A DNA stretch of 64,000 nucleotides from G965267425 sp965267425 (GCA_965267425.1 OZ253959.1:2294001-2358000); one strand, 5' to 3'; positions 51,062-60,454 are shown, numbered from the stretch's first letter. A program made the numbers and translations. The notes: generated from the sequence alone by a model not told the origin.

Positions 51062-52675
51062 TTATCCATTCATGGAAATAAGAAACTCTTCATTCGTTTG
51101 AGTGGCTCGAATTCTATCTTTTAAGAATTCCATGGCCTCAACAGGGTTCATGTCAGCAATGTGGTTTCTAAGAATCCACATTTTCTGAGTTACTTCTTTT
51201 CCTAACAATAGATCTTCTTTTCTTGTACTTGAAGAAACAATGTCAATGGCTGGATAAATACGTCGATTTGAAATTTTTCTATCCAATTGTAACTCCATGT
51301 TACCTGTACCTTTAAATTCCTCAAAGATAACGTCATCCATCTTGGAACCTGTGTCGGTAAGTGCCGTTGCAAGGATGGTCAATGAACCACCATTTTCAAT
51401 TTTCCTGGCTGCTCCAAAGAATCTTTTAGGCTTATGCAATGCATTAGCATCCACACCACCAGAAAGCACCTTACCAGATGCAGGAGAAACCGTGTTGTAA
51501 GCTCTTGCCAATCTCGTAATGGAATCCAATAATATAATTACATCATGACCACATTCAGTCATTCTTTTGGCTTTTTCCAAGACAATATTGGCGACTTTAA
51601 CATGGCGTTCTGCTGGTTCATCAAATGTTGATGAAATTACTTCGGCTTTAACACTTCTTTCCATATCAGTTACTTCCTCAGGACGCTCATCGATAAGCAA
51701 AATAATCATGTATGTTTCAGGATTATTTTCTGAAATGGAATTGGCAATGTCTTTTAGCAATGTTGTCTTACCCGTTTTCGGCTGGGCTACAATCAATCCA
51801 CGTTGTCCTTTACCAATTGGAGTAAACAAATCAATTATTCGCGTAGACAAATTCGATTTGGCAGATTGTGGATTGGTTAAGGCAAATTTCTCAAATGGAA
51901 ATAATGGTGTCAAATAATCAAATGGAACTCTATCTCTGACAAAGTCCGGATCTCTACCATTGATTTTATCAACTTTAATTAAAGGAAAATATTTTTCTCC
52001 TTCTTTGGGTGGTCGAATGCTTCCTCTAACTGTATCTCCCGTCTTTAGACCAAATAATTTTATTTGTGATTGTGATACATAAATATCATCAGGAGAATTC
52101 AAATAGTTGTAGTCAGAAGATCTCAAAAAGCCATATCCGTCTTGCATGATTTCAAGCACACCTTCGCTAATTACAATTCCATCAAAATTGTATCCATGCA
52201 CCATATTGTCTTCCTTGAAATCTTTGTTATGTCTAGGACGTTTGTCATTGGAATTATCTCGGTCGTTTTTACGATCTCTATGATTTCTTCGATCACCGTC
52301 TTTCCGGTTATCATTATCCCTGCGTCCGTTTTCGTGTCTTCTGCCTCGTAAATTTCGATCTTTGCCTTCGTTATTCGTGTGTGAACCTGCAGCTTTATCA
52401 TCGCCTTTCGAATCTCCTTCCTTGTTCAATTCTTTTGATTCAACAGCACCTTTGTCGTTGGCATCCACTCTCTTACGGATATTTTTCTTTTCAGAATCCT
52501 TTGGATTCTCTTTTTTCTTGTCCGAAGCTGGTTTTGGGCTTTCTGCCTGTTTGTCAAGAATTTGATAAACAAGCTCCTCTTTTTTCAATTTATCAACCTT
52601 ATCAATTTTGAAGTCTTTAGCTATTTGTCTAAGGTCATTAACGAGCTTCTTATTTAACTCAATTATGTCGTACAT
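51062..52675 (-). CDS. rho: Transcription termination factor Rho with long charged insertion
   Basis: 537 aa, versus about 420 for E. coli Rho. The N-terminal Rho-N helical part (about residues 1-42) is followed by about 110 residues rich in Asp, Asn, Arg, Lys and Gly (for example NEGKDRNLRGRRHENGRRD), then the RNA-binding cold-shock-like domain (GYGFLRSSDYNYLNSPDDIYVS near 180). The motor has Walker A AQPKTGKTTLLKD, Walker B VIILLDSITRLARAY and the R-loop GKGTGNMELQLDR. Such insertions are usual in Bacteroidota and are reported to drive condensate formation in Bacteroides Rho. The ATG at 52675 is preferred over a TTG one codon earlier. It is upstream of DUF4199. Confidence 0.96.
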   Translation of the reverse strand: MYDIIELNKKLVNDLRQIAKDFKIDKVDKLKKEELVYQILDKQAESPKPASDKKKENPKDSEKKNIRKRVDANDKGAVESKELNKEGDSKGDDKAAGSHTNNEGKDRNLRGRRHENGRRDNDNRKDGDRRNHRDRKNDRDNSNDKRPRHNKDFKEDNMVHGYNFDGIVISEGVLEIMQDGYGFLRSSDYNYLNSPDDIYVSQSQIKLFGLKTGDTVRGSIRPPKEGEKYFPLIKVDKINGRDPDFVRDRVPFDYLTPLFPFEKFALTNPQSAKSNLSTRIIDLFTPIGKGQRGLIVAQPKTGKTTLLKDIANSISENNPETYMIILLIDERPEEVTDMERSVKAEVISSTFDEPAERHVKVANIVLEKAKRMTECGHDVIILLDSITRLARAYNTVSPASGKVLSGGVDANALHKPKRFFGAARKIENGGSLTILATALTDTGSKMDDVIFEEFKGTGNMELQLDRKISNRRIYPAIDIVSSSTRKEDLLLGKEVTQKMWILRNHIADMNPVEAMEFLKDRIRATQTNEEFLISMNG

Positions 52676-52909
52676 CAAATGATTTTATTCGTGATTCAAT
52701 CTAATCTCTGATCCTAAAGTAAGCTGCCTACGAGAGGTAAAAATTAAATTGGGAAAATTTCTAAGAATTTAGATGATGCAATTATACAAATAATTCACTC
52801 AACTATTTTAAATCACTTATATTTTTTTACCCGTAATCTTCGGATGCTATTTGTTCTATAAGTAAGCAATATTGACATATGACTACCAATTGCTTTAATT
52901 GAATCAACC

Positions 52910-53932
52910 ATGAAAACCAAGATGATTGAACGGACTTTATTGCTTACGTTATTATTAAGTGCGTTCTGCATGCAGATCTATGCAAGTATTTGGGCATCTA
53001 AATTCAATATTTGCGTAGAAATATTTTTAACACCAGATCCTCGGCACTATGGGGCGTCCGCCTATGAATTTGCCTCTTCGAATGTTTCAAATTTTGTTGA
53101 TCGTACTGGACTCTCTCCAAAATTTAATCCTGAAGAATATTACAAAGAGCTAAAAGTTTTCTTTCCGTCGGATAAGAATATAAGCTTGTTACCTTCCTTA
53201 AGTGAACTTCATGTCCATCATCAAACTTTACTAAGTCAATTTAAAGCCTCTCCATTTTATGAGAAGGCAGTTCCTCACAGTAATATTTTACGATCCATTC
53301 ACAAAACAAATAATCTACTAGCCAAAAGACACTTGACGCAACTGGAATATGATTTCCAAAAACCAGCGTTAATAACCAAGTCATTTTTTGGATATATGGA
53401 ACTGTCATTTGCAGCCAGGGTCAATGATAAAAATGTAATTTTTTCAATGAGCGATGCACGTTTGTGGTCCATGGGTTTTGACGCCAAAATGATGCCTGGT
53501 GATATTCGTACTAATTGTATGGGAGATGTCCTCCAACCTGATTTAGAGCATTTTTTTGGTCACAACGCAGAAGAACATGGTTTTATCAATCTTTTACCAG
53601 GTAGAAGCTCTCTTTTCGGCAATTATCGTTCATTAAAAACCTATATCCATGAACGTTTTGTGCAAATCCCCTACGAGCAATCTACAAATCTTGATTTGAT
53701 GCTAGCTATGGATAAATCAAAAAGGGCCGTTCACGCCGCTACCTTATTAAATAAGACGGAATCCATGGAACGAGCCTGGTTAGGAGAAAAATGTGGTGGT
53801 TCCCTTCGATCCGTTCGAACATTAAATGAAATGTTGAAAGAATTCCATGAAACAGAAACGGTCGGGTTTTATCGCCCGGCTATTCGAGAAAGAAATCTAT
53901 CCGTTTCAAGAGCATTTGTTTCAATTCGGTAA
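52910..53932 (+). CDS. Orphan exported protein with an RHS-core-like N-terminal signature (copy B)
   Basis: 340 aa, otherwise unrecognised. A hydrophobic N-terminus (about residues 9-25, ending YASIWA) looks like a signal peptide. Residues 39-67 read FLTPDPRHYGASAYEF then ASSNVSNFVDRTG, the end of the RHS-associated core (F-L-T/S-P-D-P...N-x-x-N-x-x-D-x-x-G). The spacing is identical to the 10661-11668 protein and 13 of 29 positions are the same, but the C-terminal 270 residues are unrelated. The tail contains FFGHNAEEHGF and KCGGSLRSVRTLNEMLKEFHE and is rich in His, Arg and Ser. No YD-repeat shell and no immunity gene are present; the next gene is a T9SS protein. A detached tip or a diverged exported family are both possible. 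The 231-nt gap before it is A+T-rich and shows no other feature. Confidence 0.7.
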   Translation: MKTKMIERTLLLTLLLSAFCMQIYASIWASKFNICVEIFLTPDPRHYGASAYEFASSNVSNFVDRTGLSPKFNPEEYYKELKVFFPSDKNISLLPSLSELHVHHQTLLSQFKASPFYEKAVPHSNILRSIHKTNNLLAKRHLTQLEYDFQKPALITKSFFGYMELSFAARVNDKNVIFSMSDARLWSMGFDAKMMPGDIRTNCMGDVLQPDLEHFFGHNAEEHGFINLLPGRSSLFGNYRSLKTYIHERFVQIPYEQSTNLDLMLAMDKSKRAVHAATLLNKTESMERAWLGEKCGGSLRSVRTLNEMLKEFHETETVGFYRPAIRERNLSVSRAFVSIR

Positions 53933-54094
53933 CCAAATGAATTCTTTTTCTCCGTAATCAATTATCAATTTAAAGGAAATCCAACGAACGAGAACTGATT
54001 GTCGTCTCAATTAATGAACGCTTGTCACCAAGTGAAGTTTCTGAGCACGACAAATACGAAAAAGTTTATTTATAAACATATAAATCGTATCGCC

Positions 54095-55627
54095 ATGAAA
54101 TACCAACTATTTGCTTGTTGCCTATTGAGCATCAGTATTGTTGTTCAATCCCAACAGAATACCTCTTTTGAGGCTCATGAGTGGGGAACTTTTACCACAT
54201 TAGCAGGAAGTAACGGACAACTTCTTTCCGGATTATACATTGACGAAGAGAAATTACCACCGCAAACATATTCCATTGCTTTTCAATACAAAAAGTCTGA
54301 AACAGTTCGAGACAATCCTTCATATGATCCATTTTCGAACAAGGGAACCTCTTCAAATCCTACCATCACCACCAGTGAATATTCCAGGCTCTCATTAAAA
54401 AATGTGACGGTTAAAATGGAAACTCCTGTCATTTACTTTTATAGCGAAAGCGCATTTGAGGTAAATGTTCATGTTGACTTTCCAAACGGCTCCATCAGTC
54501 AATGGTACCCTGAAAGAATTAACGGTGAACGAAGACCGTTGGAATATTTAGGATATCCTGCCATAAGCAAAAGCATTGATTTCTCCATTCCTTACGGTGG
54601 TAGCATAGATTGGCACGCCACGGTACTAAGACCTGAAAGTACTATTCCATATTCTATAAATCCTGAAACTGCACCTGATTTCTGGATAGCCCCAAGAGCT
54701 ACACAATCGAACAAAATTAAAGTGCACAACATACATCAACAGCATTTTGAAAAGGAAAAATTCTTATTCTACAGAGGAATTGGAAACTTCGAACCTCCAG
54801 TGCATATTAACTATTCCAAAAGAACAGTATTGGAAATAAGCAATACCTATCATGAGCAGATTCCATATCTCATGGTTTATGAAAAAACAACTTCAGGGAA
54901 CAGCTATGTTTGGCATACAGGTGCTTTGAATGCCAATGAAAAAACCTCCGTCTGGCTGACCGACCCTATGAATTCAGAAGAAAAAATAGACGAATTGATT
55001 GACCAGTTAGTGAATAATGGTTTGTACAGAGATGAAGCAGAAGCTATGATTGAAACCTGGAAAAAAAGTTATTTTGATCAACCAGGAATGAAAGTGTTCT
55101 GGATTCTTCCACGTTCGTATACGGACGAAATTCTTCCTATTCAGGTATCACCTCCTCCTAAAAATTTAGAACGGGTGATGATTGGAAGAAGTGAAATATT
55201 AACTCCTGAATTTGAAGAATCACTTTACCAAAATTTGGTAGCGAATGGAGATTCAGCTGAATTTATGAATGATAGATATTCCATTGCTTATTTTGAAAGA
55301 GCTGAGCAACTGAAAACCACAGGTTTAACTTTTGAAGATGATTTGGGTTCAAATCGTTCTTTACTTCTGTTTCCAAATCCTGCACAACACGAATTGTATT
55401 TTAATCTAAGAACCAAGTCTAGTTCTTTTCGGACATTACAAATCATAAGTGAAACTGGCGTAGTTGTTGATGAAAGAAGATTGTCAGGAAATAGTTATTA
55501 CCAAGAATCCATCGACATTTCGAACTTGAGCAATGGTGTTTATTTAGTCATGATTACCGATGATAAGGGCACATTAAGTTCAAAATTTGTCAAAACAACG
55601 GGTTCTTTTTTGAACCAAAAGCCGTAA
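54095..55627 (+). CDS. T9SS-sorted protein with a HEWGTFT-type domain
   Basis: 510 aa from the ATG at 54095, which gives a signal peptide (YQLFACCLLSISIVVQSQ). A longer frame from 53999 has no signal sequence. The mature protein opens FEAHEWGTFTTLAGSNG and contains VKMETPVIYFYSE near residue 105. These two blocks are recalled from a conserved protein family of unknown function found in planctomycetes and other phyla. The C-terminal 80 residues (LLLFPNPAQHELYFNLR...LSNGVYLVMITDDKG) form a T9SS sorting domain, so the protein is delivered to the surface. Its activity is unknown. A short inverted repeat sits at its 3' end but lacks a U-tail. Confidence 0.78.
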   Translation: MKYQLFACCLLSISIVVQSQQNTSFEAHEWGTFTTLAGSNGQLLSGLYIDEEKLPPQTYSIAFQYKKSETVRDNPSYDPFSNKGTSSNPTITTSEYSRLSLKNVTVKMETPVIYFYSESAFEVNVHVDFPNGSISQWYPERINGERRPLEYLGYPAISKSIDFSIPYGGSIDWHATVLRPESTIPYSINPETAPDFWIAPRATQSNKIKVHNIHQQHFEKEKFLFYRGIGNFEPPVHINYSKRTVLEISNTYHEQIPYLMVYEKTTSGNSYVWHTGALNANEKTSVWLTDPMNSEEKIDELIDQLVNNGLYRDEAEAMIETWKKSYFDQPGMKVFWILPRSYTDEILPIQVSPPPKNLERVMIGRSEILTPEFEESLYQNLVANGDSAEFMNDRYSIAYFERAEQLKTTGLTFEDDLGSNRSLLLFPNPAQHELYFNLRTKSSSFRTLQIISETGVVVDERRLSGNSYYQESIDISNLSNGVYLVMITDDKGTLSSKFVKTTGSFLNQKP

Positions 55628-55643
55628 AGTAACTTCCAAACTG

Positions 55644-55651
55644 TACTTTTG
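55644..55651 (+). promoter_or_regulatory. -7 element of the rsmE promoter
   Basis: TACTTTTG fits TAnnTTTG, and the predicted start near 55656 leaves a leader of about 14 nt before the ATG at 55670. No TTTG lies at the proper distance upstream. Confidence 0.4.
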
Positions 55652-55669
55652 GGCATCAAAATAGGGATT

Positions 55670-56356
55670 ATGCGCCTTTTTTATGCTCCGGAAATTACCA
55701 ATCAAATGACACTTGATGAGAATGAATCGGGACATGCCATTCGCACGCTCCGCATGAAATCAGGTGATGAATTGTATTTAATCAATGGTCAAGGAGAAAA
55801 ATATAGTGCCGTCATTAAAGAGGCTCATCCAAAAGCATGTGAACTTTCAAATGTTAAATTGATCGAATCTATTCCTAAACCACAAAGGCAAGTTCATCTT
55901 GCATTCTCTCCACCCAAAAGCTCTGATCGATTGGAATGGTTAATTGAAAAGAGTGTTGAGATTGGTGTTTCGGAATTGACTCCTTTGCTTTGTCAGCGTT
56001 CAGAAAGAAAAAAAATAAATGAACCGCGATTGCAAAAGGTAATGGTTTCCGCTCTCAAACAAAGCGGTAATTATTGGATGCCAATATTGCACCCTATGCA
56101 AGCTATGAACAACTTACATAAAACAGAGGCAACCAATAAATTTATTGCACATTGCCAATCGGAAGACAAAGAAAGTTTGTCTGACAAGTCAATTTCAAAC
56201 GATGTGATATTCCTGGTTGGCCCTGAAGGTGACTTTTCAAAGGATGAAATTGAAATGGCAGCTAATATGGGATTTGAATCTGTATCTTTGGGTCAAAACA
56301 CATTGAGAACAGAAACTGCATGTATCGTAGGAACCACCTTATTACTTTTTGCTTGA
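55670..56356 (+). CDS. rsmE: 16S rRNA m3U1498 methyltransferase
   Basis: 228 aa SPOUT-class enzyme. The N-terminal PUA-like part reads RLFYAPEITNQMTLDENESGHAIRTLRMKSGDEL. The knotted C-terminal part has VHLAFSPPKSSDRLEWLIEKSVEIGV, LCQRSERKKINEPR and the SAM-binding ending FLVGPEGDFSKDEIEMA then LGQNTLRTETACIVG. The start at 55670 matches the family's usual N-terminus; the ATG at 55649 lies within the promoter box. The stop overlaps the next gene. Confidence 0.95.
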   Translation: MRLFYAPEITNQMTLDENESGHAIRTLRMKSGDELYLINGQGEKYSAVIKEAHPKACELSNVKLIESIPKPQRQVHLAFSPPKSSDRLEWLIEKSVEIGVSELTPLLCQRSERKKINEPRLQKVMVSALKQSGNYWMPILHPMQAMNNLHKTEATNKFIAHCQSEDKESLSDKSISNDVIFLVGPEGDFSKDEIEMAANMGFESVSLGQNTLRTETACIVGTTLLLFA

Positions 56357-57015
56357 AATTCGCGGTATTTGTCTGCGGTTTACTGTTCAGTAGCGTTGTA
56401 TTTTCCCAAAAGTACACCGTTGATATTGGTCTTTTAAAGTACAACGGAGGGGGTGATTGGTATGCAAATCTTGAAACCTCATTACCCAATCTTGCTCAAT
56501 TCTGCAATTCACAAATCAATACCACCATAAATCCTCAACAACGAATTATTGAAGTGGGTAGCGCCGAACTTTTCAATGTTCCGTTTGTCCATATGACAGG
56601 CCATGGAAATGTTGTTTTTTCAAACGAAGAAGCACAAAACCTAAGAAAATATTTAATGGCAGGAGGTTTTTTGCACATCGATGACAATTATGGGATGGAT
56701 CAATTTATCCGAATTGAAATGAAAAAGGTATTTCCGGAATTGGATTTTGTGGAACTGCCGAACAACCATCCAATTTATCATCAGACCTTTGACTTTAACA
56801 ATGGACTTCCTAAAATTCACGAGCATGATAATAAGCCGGCTAGAGGATATGGACTACTTTACCAGGGAAAATTGGTTTGTTATTACACCGTTGAAAGCGA
56901 TCTTGGCGATGGATGGGAAGATGCTGAAGTTCACAAGGATTCTGAAGAGACAAGGTTAAAAGCATTTAAAATGGGTGCCAATATCATTCAATTTGCCATG
57001 ATGCAATCTCAATGA
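56320..57015 (+). CDS. DUF4159 exported protein
   Basis: 231 aa as drawn from the ATG at 56320, which overlaps rsmE by 37 nt. An in-frame TTG at 56353 that overlaps the rsmE stop (TTGA) is a strong alternative and would give a shorter, cleaner signal peptide ending VVFSQ. The mature part, KYNGGGDWYANLETSLPNLAQFCN and VPFVHMTGHGNVVFSNEEAQNLRKYLMAGGFLHIDDNYG, matches DUF4159, a family in Bacteroidota and other gliding or MoxR-linked gene sets. Its role is unknown. Its stop overlaps the methyltransferase ATG (ATGA). Confidence 0.85.
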   Translation: MYRRNHLITFCLKFAVFVCGLLFSSVVFSQKYTVDIGLLKYNGGGDWYANLETSLPNLAQFCNSQINTTINPQQRIIEVGSAELFNVPFVHMTGHGNVVFSNEEAQNLRKYLMAGGFLHIDDNYGMDQFIRIEMKKVFPELDFVELPNNHPIYHQTFDFNNGLPKIHEHDNKPARGYGLLYQGKLVCYYTVESDLGDGWEDAEVHKDSEETRLKAFKMGANIIQFAMMQSQ

Positions 57016-58187
57016 GCTACGCTTTTGATAAAAAACAATACGACCTTGCAACCACCTATAGGAGCGAATCTCCGGAAAAACTTGCATTAAAACTTTCGAA
57101 GTTATCGCTGGATCAAAGGCAATTTATTGTCAATCAAGTGAATGGCTTTCAAAAAAGCGTGGCAAAATTTCCTTCCCTATCGAATCTGGATTTTGTCTAT
57201 TCGAGCCCCATTTCTATAGAGCAGGCTTCTTCCGAAGAAACAGCCAAATACAAAGCCATGCATTTTGCAACAGGAAAGGTTCTAGATCTCTCTGGTGGTA
57301 TGGGAATTGATTCCTGGTTTTATGCGGAGCATTGTGAGCATGTGACACATCTAGAAATTGGTGAAAATCTTCATCAAATAACAAAGGATAACTTTCAAAG
57401 ATTAGGTAAAAAAAATGTCAACTGTGTTTGTGATGCTGCTGAAAATTATGTGTCTAAACTGGATGATAAATTTGATTTGATCTATTTGGATCCTTCCAGA
57501 CGAAAAAGTGGCAAGCGAATTTTTGAAATTCAGGACTGTGAACCGAACATTCTCAATTTGCTTCCCAAATTATTGGAGAAATCCAAGAACATCCTTTTGA
57601 AAACATCTCCCCTGTTGGATATTAAATCCACGGTTGAAAGCTTGAATTATGTTCAAGAAGTGCATATCGTTTCTATTAATAATGAATGCAAGGAGGTTTT
57701 GTATGTTCTAGCCCATAATAAAAACCATCGTCCAAAGTATCATGCAATCGAATTGCTAAAGCCAAAAAAATATGCCATTGAATTTCACTTAGATGAAGAA
57801 AATGACGCTCATTTTGAATCCGGTACGGATGGTAAATACATATACGAACCTGGTTCATCTGTGCTCAAGGCCGGCATGTTTAAGTTGTGTGCTGTAAAAT
57901 TTGATGTCAAAAAAGTAGCAGCAAATTCTCACTTGTATATTTCTGATCAATTGATTGCAGATTTTCCAGGTAAAATCTGGAGCATTCAACAGAGATATGA
58001 GAAATTAAATGAGCTTAAGAAAAATGGGCTAAAACAAGTGAATTTCATTACCCGCAATGCCGGTTATTCAACAAAGGAATTGTACAAAAAAACCAGATTA
58101 TCAGAAGGAGGTGAACACTTTATACTTGCTACCAGAGATGACAGGGATAAACTGTTGCTATTTGATTGCCAACGAGTTACTTTTTGA
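57012..58187 (+). CDS. THUMP-like-domain class I SAM methyltransferase
   Basis: 391 aa. The Rossmann methyltransferase core has VLDLSGGMGIDSWFYAEHCEHVTHLEIGENL (motif I, about residues 92-122) and LIYLDPSRRKSGKRIFEIQDCEPNIL with the DPSRR motif (about 157-180). A C-terminal part resembles the THUMP-like domain fold (FPGKIWSIQQRYEKLNELKKNGLKQVNFITRNAG). Related proteins in Bacteroidota are annotated as rRNA or nucleic-acid methyltransferases; the target is unknown. It is coupled to the DUF4159 gene by a 4-nt overlap and converges on the DUF6265 gene with an 11-nt overlap. Confidence 0.9.
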   Translation: MSYAFDKKQYDLATTYRSESPEKLALKLSKLSLDQRQFIVNQVNGFQKSVAKFPSLSNLDFVYSSPISIEQASSEETAKYKAMHFATGKVLDLSGGMGIDSWFYAEHCEHVTHLEIGENLHQITKDNFQRLGKKNVNCVCDAAENYVSKLDDKFDLIYLDPSRRKSGKRIFEIQDCEPNILNLLPKLLEKSKNILLKTSPLLDIKSTVESLNYVQEVHIVSINNECKEVLYVLAHNKNHRPKYHAIELLKPKKYAIEFHLDEENDAHFESGTDGKYIYEPGSSVLKAGMFKLCAVKFDVKKVAANSHLYISDQLIADFPGKIWSIQQRYEKLNELKKNGLKQVNFITRNAGYSTKELYKKTRLSEGGEHFILATRDDRDKLLLFDCQRVTF

Positions 58188-58656
58188 ATCGTTTAAAAGT
58201 AAATTGCATTTCTCTGGTTTCATCTCCAATATTGGCCACCATGGAATCTTCTGATTTTTTTTCATAAACCAGCCACTTAGGGAAATCATGATCCCGATTC
58301 ATAAATCGATTGCCATTTTCAGACTTTACCCATCTAAAATGAATAGGATGTTCATTGTGCTCAACATCAGCCACAAATTCTATGGTCGAATCAATTTCTT
58401 GTAAGGTCATGTATTCGCTAATGACAGTATCGCCATTATCTTCGATGATGTATGCAACACCAACCAATCTATTATCCGAAATTTTCCAAGACTCAAAGGC
58501 CATTTCGTCATCATTGGTCATTTTCCATTCTCCTTGCAACCAATGGAACGATTTCAATTTTGAACTCAAATTATCTTCTGTTGTGCAACCTGAGCCAAAT
58601 GCAAAGGCCAATGCCAGACTTAGAAAACCGAAAGTTCTTAGGGGTCTTCGTATCAT
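58177..58656 (-). CDS. DUF6265 lipoprotein
   Basis: 159 aa. A basic N-terminus and LAFAFGSGCTTE (Cys near residue 24) indicate a lipoprotein. The core FHWLQGEWKMTNDDEMAFESWKISDNRLVGVAY and later HFRWVKSENGNRFMNRDHDFPKWLVYE are typical of DUF6265, a small calycin-like beta barrel of unknown function. Its ATG overlaps the ettA stop (ATGA), so it is translationally coupled to ettA, an unexpected partner. Confidence 0.82.
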   Translation of the reverse strand: MIRRPLRTFGFLSLALAFAFGSGCTTEDNLSSKLKSFHWLQGEWKMTNDDEMAFESWKISDNRLVGVAYIIEDNGDTVISEYMTLQEIDSTIEFVADVEHNEHPIHFRWVKSENGNRFMNRDHDFPKWLVYEKKSEDSMVANIGDETREMQFTFKRFKK

Positions 58657-60335
58657 TCAACCAATTTTGTGTACTTGAATTTAACGGGCTCAGATCCAAG
58701 GCGCTTCTTGCGGTTTTCTTCGTAATCCGAAAAGGATCCTTCAAAATAATAAGCTTTTGCATCACCTTCAAAGGCCAGAATATGTGTACATATTCTATCT
58801 AAAAACCACCTATCATGAGAAATTACCACAGCACAACCGGCAAAATTCAGAATTCCCTCTTCCAGCGCTCTTAACGTATTGATATCTATATCGTTAGTAG
58901 GCTCATCCAGCAATAGAACATTGGCTTCAGATTTCAATGTCATGGCTAAGTGCAAACGATTTCTCTCCCCTCCAGACAATACGCCAACTTTTTTGTTTTG
59001 ATCCGAACCGTTAAAATTGAACCGTGCCAGGTACGCTCTTGAATTGACCGTTGCCCCGCCAATCTCTATCATATCTTGTGCACCGGAAACAACTTCCCAA
59101 ATCGATTTCTCCGGATCCAGGTCTTTGTGCTTCTGATCTACATATCCCAATTGCACGGTAGTACCAATTTCAATGTCTCCTTTATCGGATTGTTCTTCAC
59201 CAACAATCATTCTGAACAATGTTGTTTTTCCAACCCCATTTGGTCCAATCACTCCTACAATACCTGCAGGTGGAAGTTTGAACGATAAATCGTCAATTAA
59301 TAATCTTTTTTCATATCCTTTTGAAACATGGTCAAAGCCGATAACTTCGCTACCCAATCGCTGTCCATTTGGAATGGGAATTTCAAGTACCTTTTCTTTT
59401 TCTTTAGCGTCTTCTTTCAGTAGTTTTTCGTAGCTATTGAGTCTGGCTTTTCCTTTTGCTTGCTTTGCTTTTGGCGTCATTCTGGACCATTCTAACTCTC
59501 GTTCCAAAATCTTCCTTCTTTTGCTTTCTTGTTTCTCTTCAGCTTGTAATCTCTTGGATTTTTGATCCAACCATGAGGTATAATTTCCTTTCCAGGGTAT
59601 CCCTTCTCCCCTATCCAGTTCCAAAATCCATCCTGCAACATTATCTAGAAAATATCGGTCGTGAGTTACCGCAATGACCGTGCCCGCGTATTGATTCAAA
59701 TGTTGTTCCAACCAATAGACCGACTCAGCATCTAAGTGGTTAGTTGGCTCATCTAACAACAAGATATCGGGTTCTTGAAGCAATAAACGACAAAGTGCTA
59801 TTCTGCGTTGTTCTCCTCCTGATAAATTACCAACTTTTGCATCTGGACTTGGACATCTCAATGCATCCATGGCCCTTTCAATTTTATGATCCAATTCCCA
59901 ACCGTCGTTCTGTTCAATCTTTTCCTGCAATTCAGCTTGCTTGGCAATCAACTTTTCCATTTTATCCGGATTTTCCATGACTTCCGGATCTGCAAATTGA
60001 TTATTAACCTCTTCATATTCTTTTAGGACAGAAATGATTTCTCCAACACCTTCTTCTACGATTTCTCTGGCCGTTTTGGATTCAACCAACTCTGGTTCCT
60101 GCGTAAACAAACCAAGACTGTAACCATCTGCATGAACCACTTCTCCTGAATACGATTTGTCAACTCCGGCAATTATGTTGAGTAAGGTTGACTTTCCCGA
60201 ACCGTTTAATCCAATAATGCCAATTTTCGCTCCGTAAAAAAAAGACAAGTGGATATCTTTTAAGATTTGCTTTCCTCCAGGCAAAGATTTGCCAACTTTA
60301 ACCATGGAAAATATGATCTGTTTATCTTCTGACAT
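58653..60335 (-). CDS. ettA: ABC-F energy-dependent translational throttle EttA
   Basis: 560 aa with two ABC domains in tandem and no membrane part. The first has GLNGSGKSTLLN (Walker A, about residue 38), LSGGEQRRIALCRLLLQEPDILLLDEPTNHLDAESVYWLE and the conserved EttA linker WGNYTSWLDQKSKR-like stretch GNYTSWLDQKSKRLQAEEK. The second has GPNGVGKTTLFRMI and VLLLDEPTNDIDINTLRALEEG. EttA sits in the ribosomal E site and restrains initiation when energy is low. It has the typical EttA length and no antibiotic-resistance-type extended linker. It ends in a coupled overlap with the DUF6265 gene. Confidence 0.95.
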   Translation of the reverse strand: MSEDKQIIFSMVKVGKSLPGGKQILKDIHLSFFYGAKIGIIGLNGSGKSTLLNIIAGVDKSYSGEVVHADGYSLGLFTQEPELVESKTAREIVEEGVGEIISVLKEYEEVNNQFADPEVMENPDKMEKLIAKQAELQEKIEQNDGWELDHKIERAMDALRCPSPDAKVGNLSGGEQRRIALCRLLLQEPDILLLDEPTNHLDAESVYWLEQHLNQYAGTVIAVTHDRYFLDNVAGWILELDRGEGIPWKGNYTSWLDQKSKRLQAEEKQESKRRKILERELEWSRMTPKAKQAKGKARLNSYEKLLKEDAKEKEKVLEIPIPNGQRLGSEVIGFDHVSKGYEKRLLIDDLSFKLPPAGIVGVIGPNGVGKTTLFRMIVGEEQSDKGDIEIGTTVQLGYVDQKHKDLDPEKSIWEVVSGAQDMIEIGGATVNSRAYLARFNFNGSDQNKKVGVLSGGERNRLHLAMTLKSEANVLLLDEPTNDIDINTLRALEEGILNFAGCAVVISHDRWFLDRICTHILAFEGDAKAYYFEGSFSDYEENRKKRLGSEPVKFKYTKLVE

Positions 60336-60394
60336 GTGAATGAATTTGGCGACAAATATCGCATTTTAGGTAGAATGGAGGAATCCATTTGGTA

Positions 60395-60423
60395 TAAAAA
60401 AGAGAGGTCCTTTGACCTCTCTT
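60395..60423 (-). terminator. Intrinsic terminator of the PKD-protein gene
   Basis: On the minus strand the 10-bp stem AAGAGAGGTC / GACCTCTCTT with a 4-nt loop (AAAG) runs straight into TTTTTTATACC. It ends the transcript of the PKD-domain gene at 60455 before ettA. Confidence 0.88.
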
Positions 60424-60454
60424 CAATAGGTGTTAAAATTATACATTAGAGCAA

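Noticed and set aside
55601..55616. GGTTC-TTTTTT-GAACC as terminator of the HEWGTFT gene
   Set aside because: The 5-bp stem lies inside the coding end and is followed by AAAA rather than a T-run on the coding strand.
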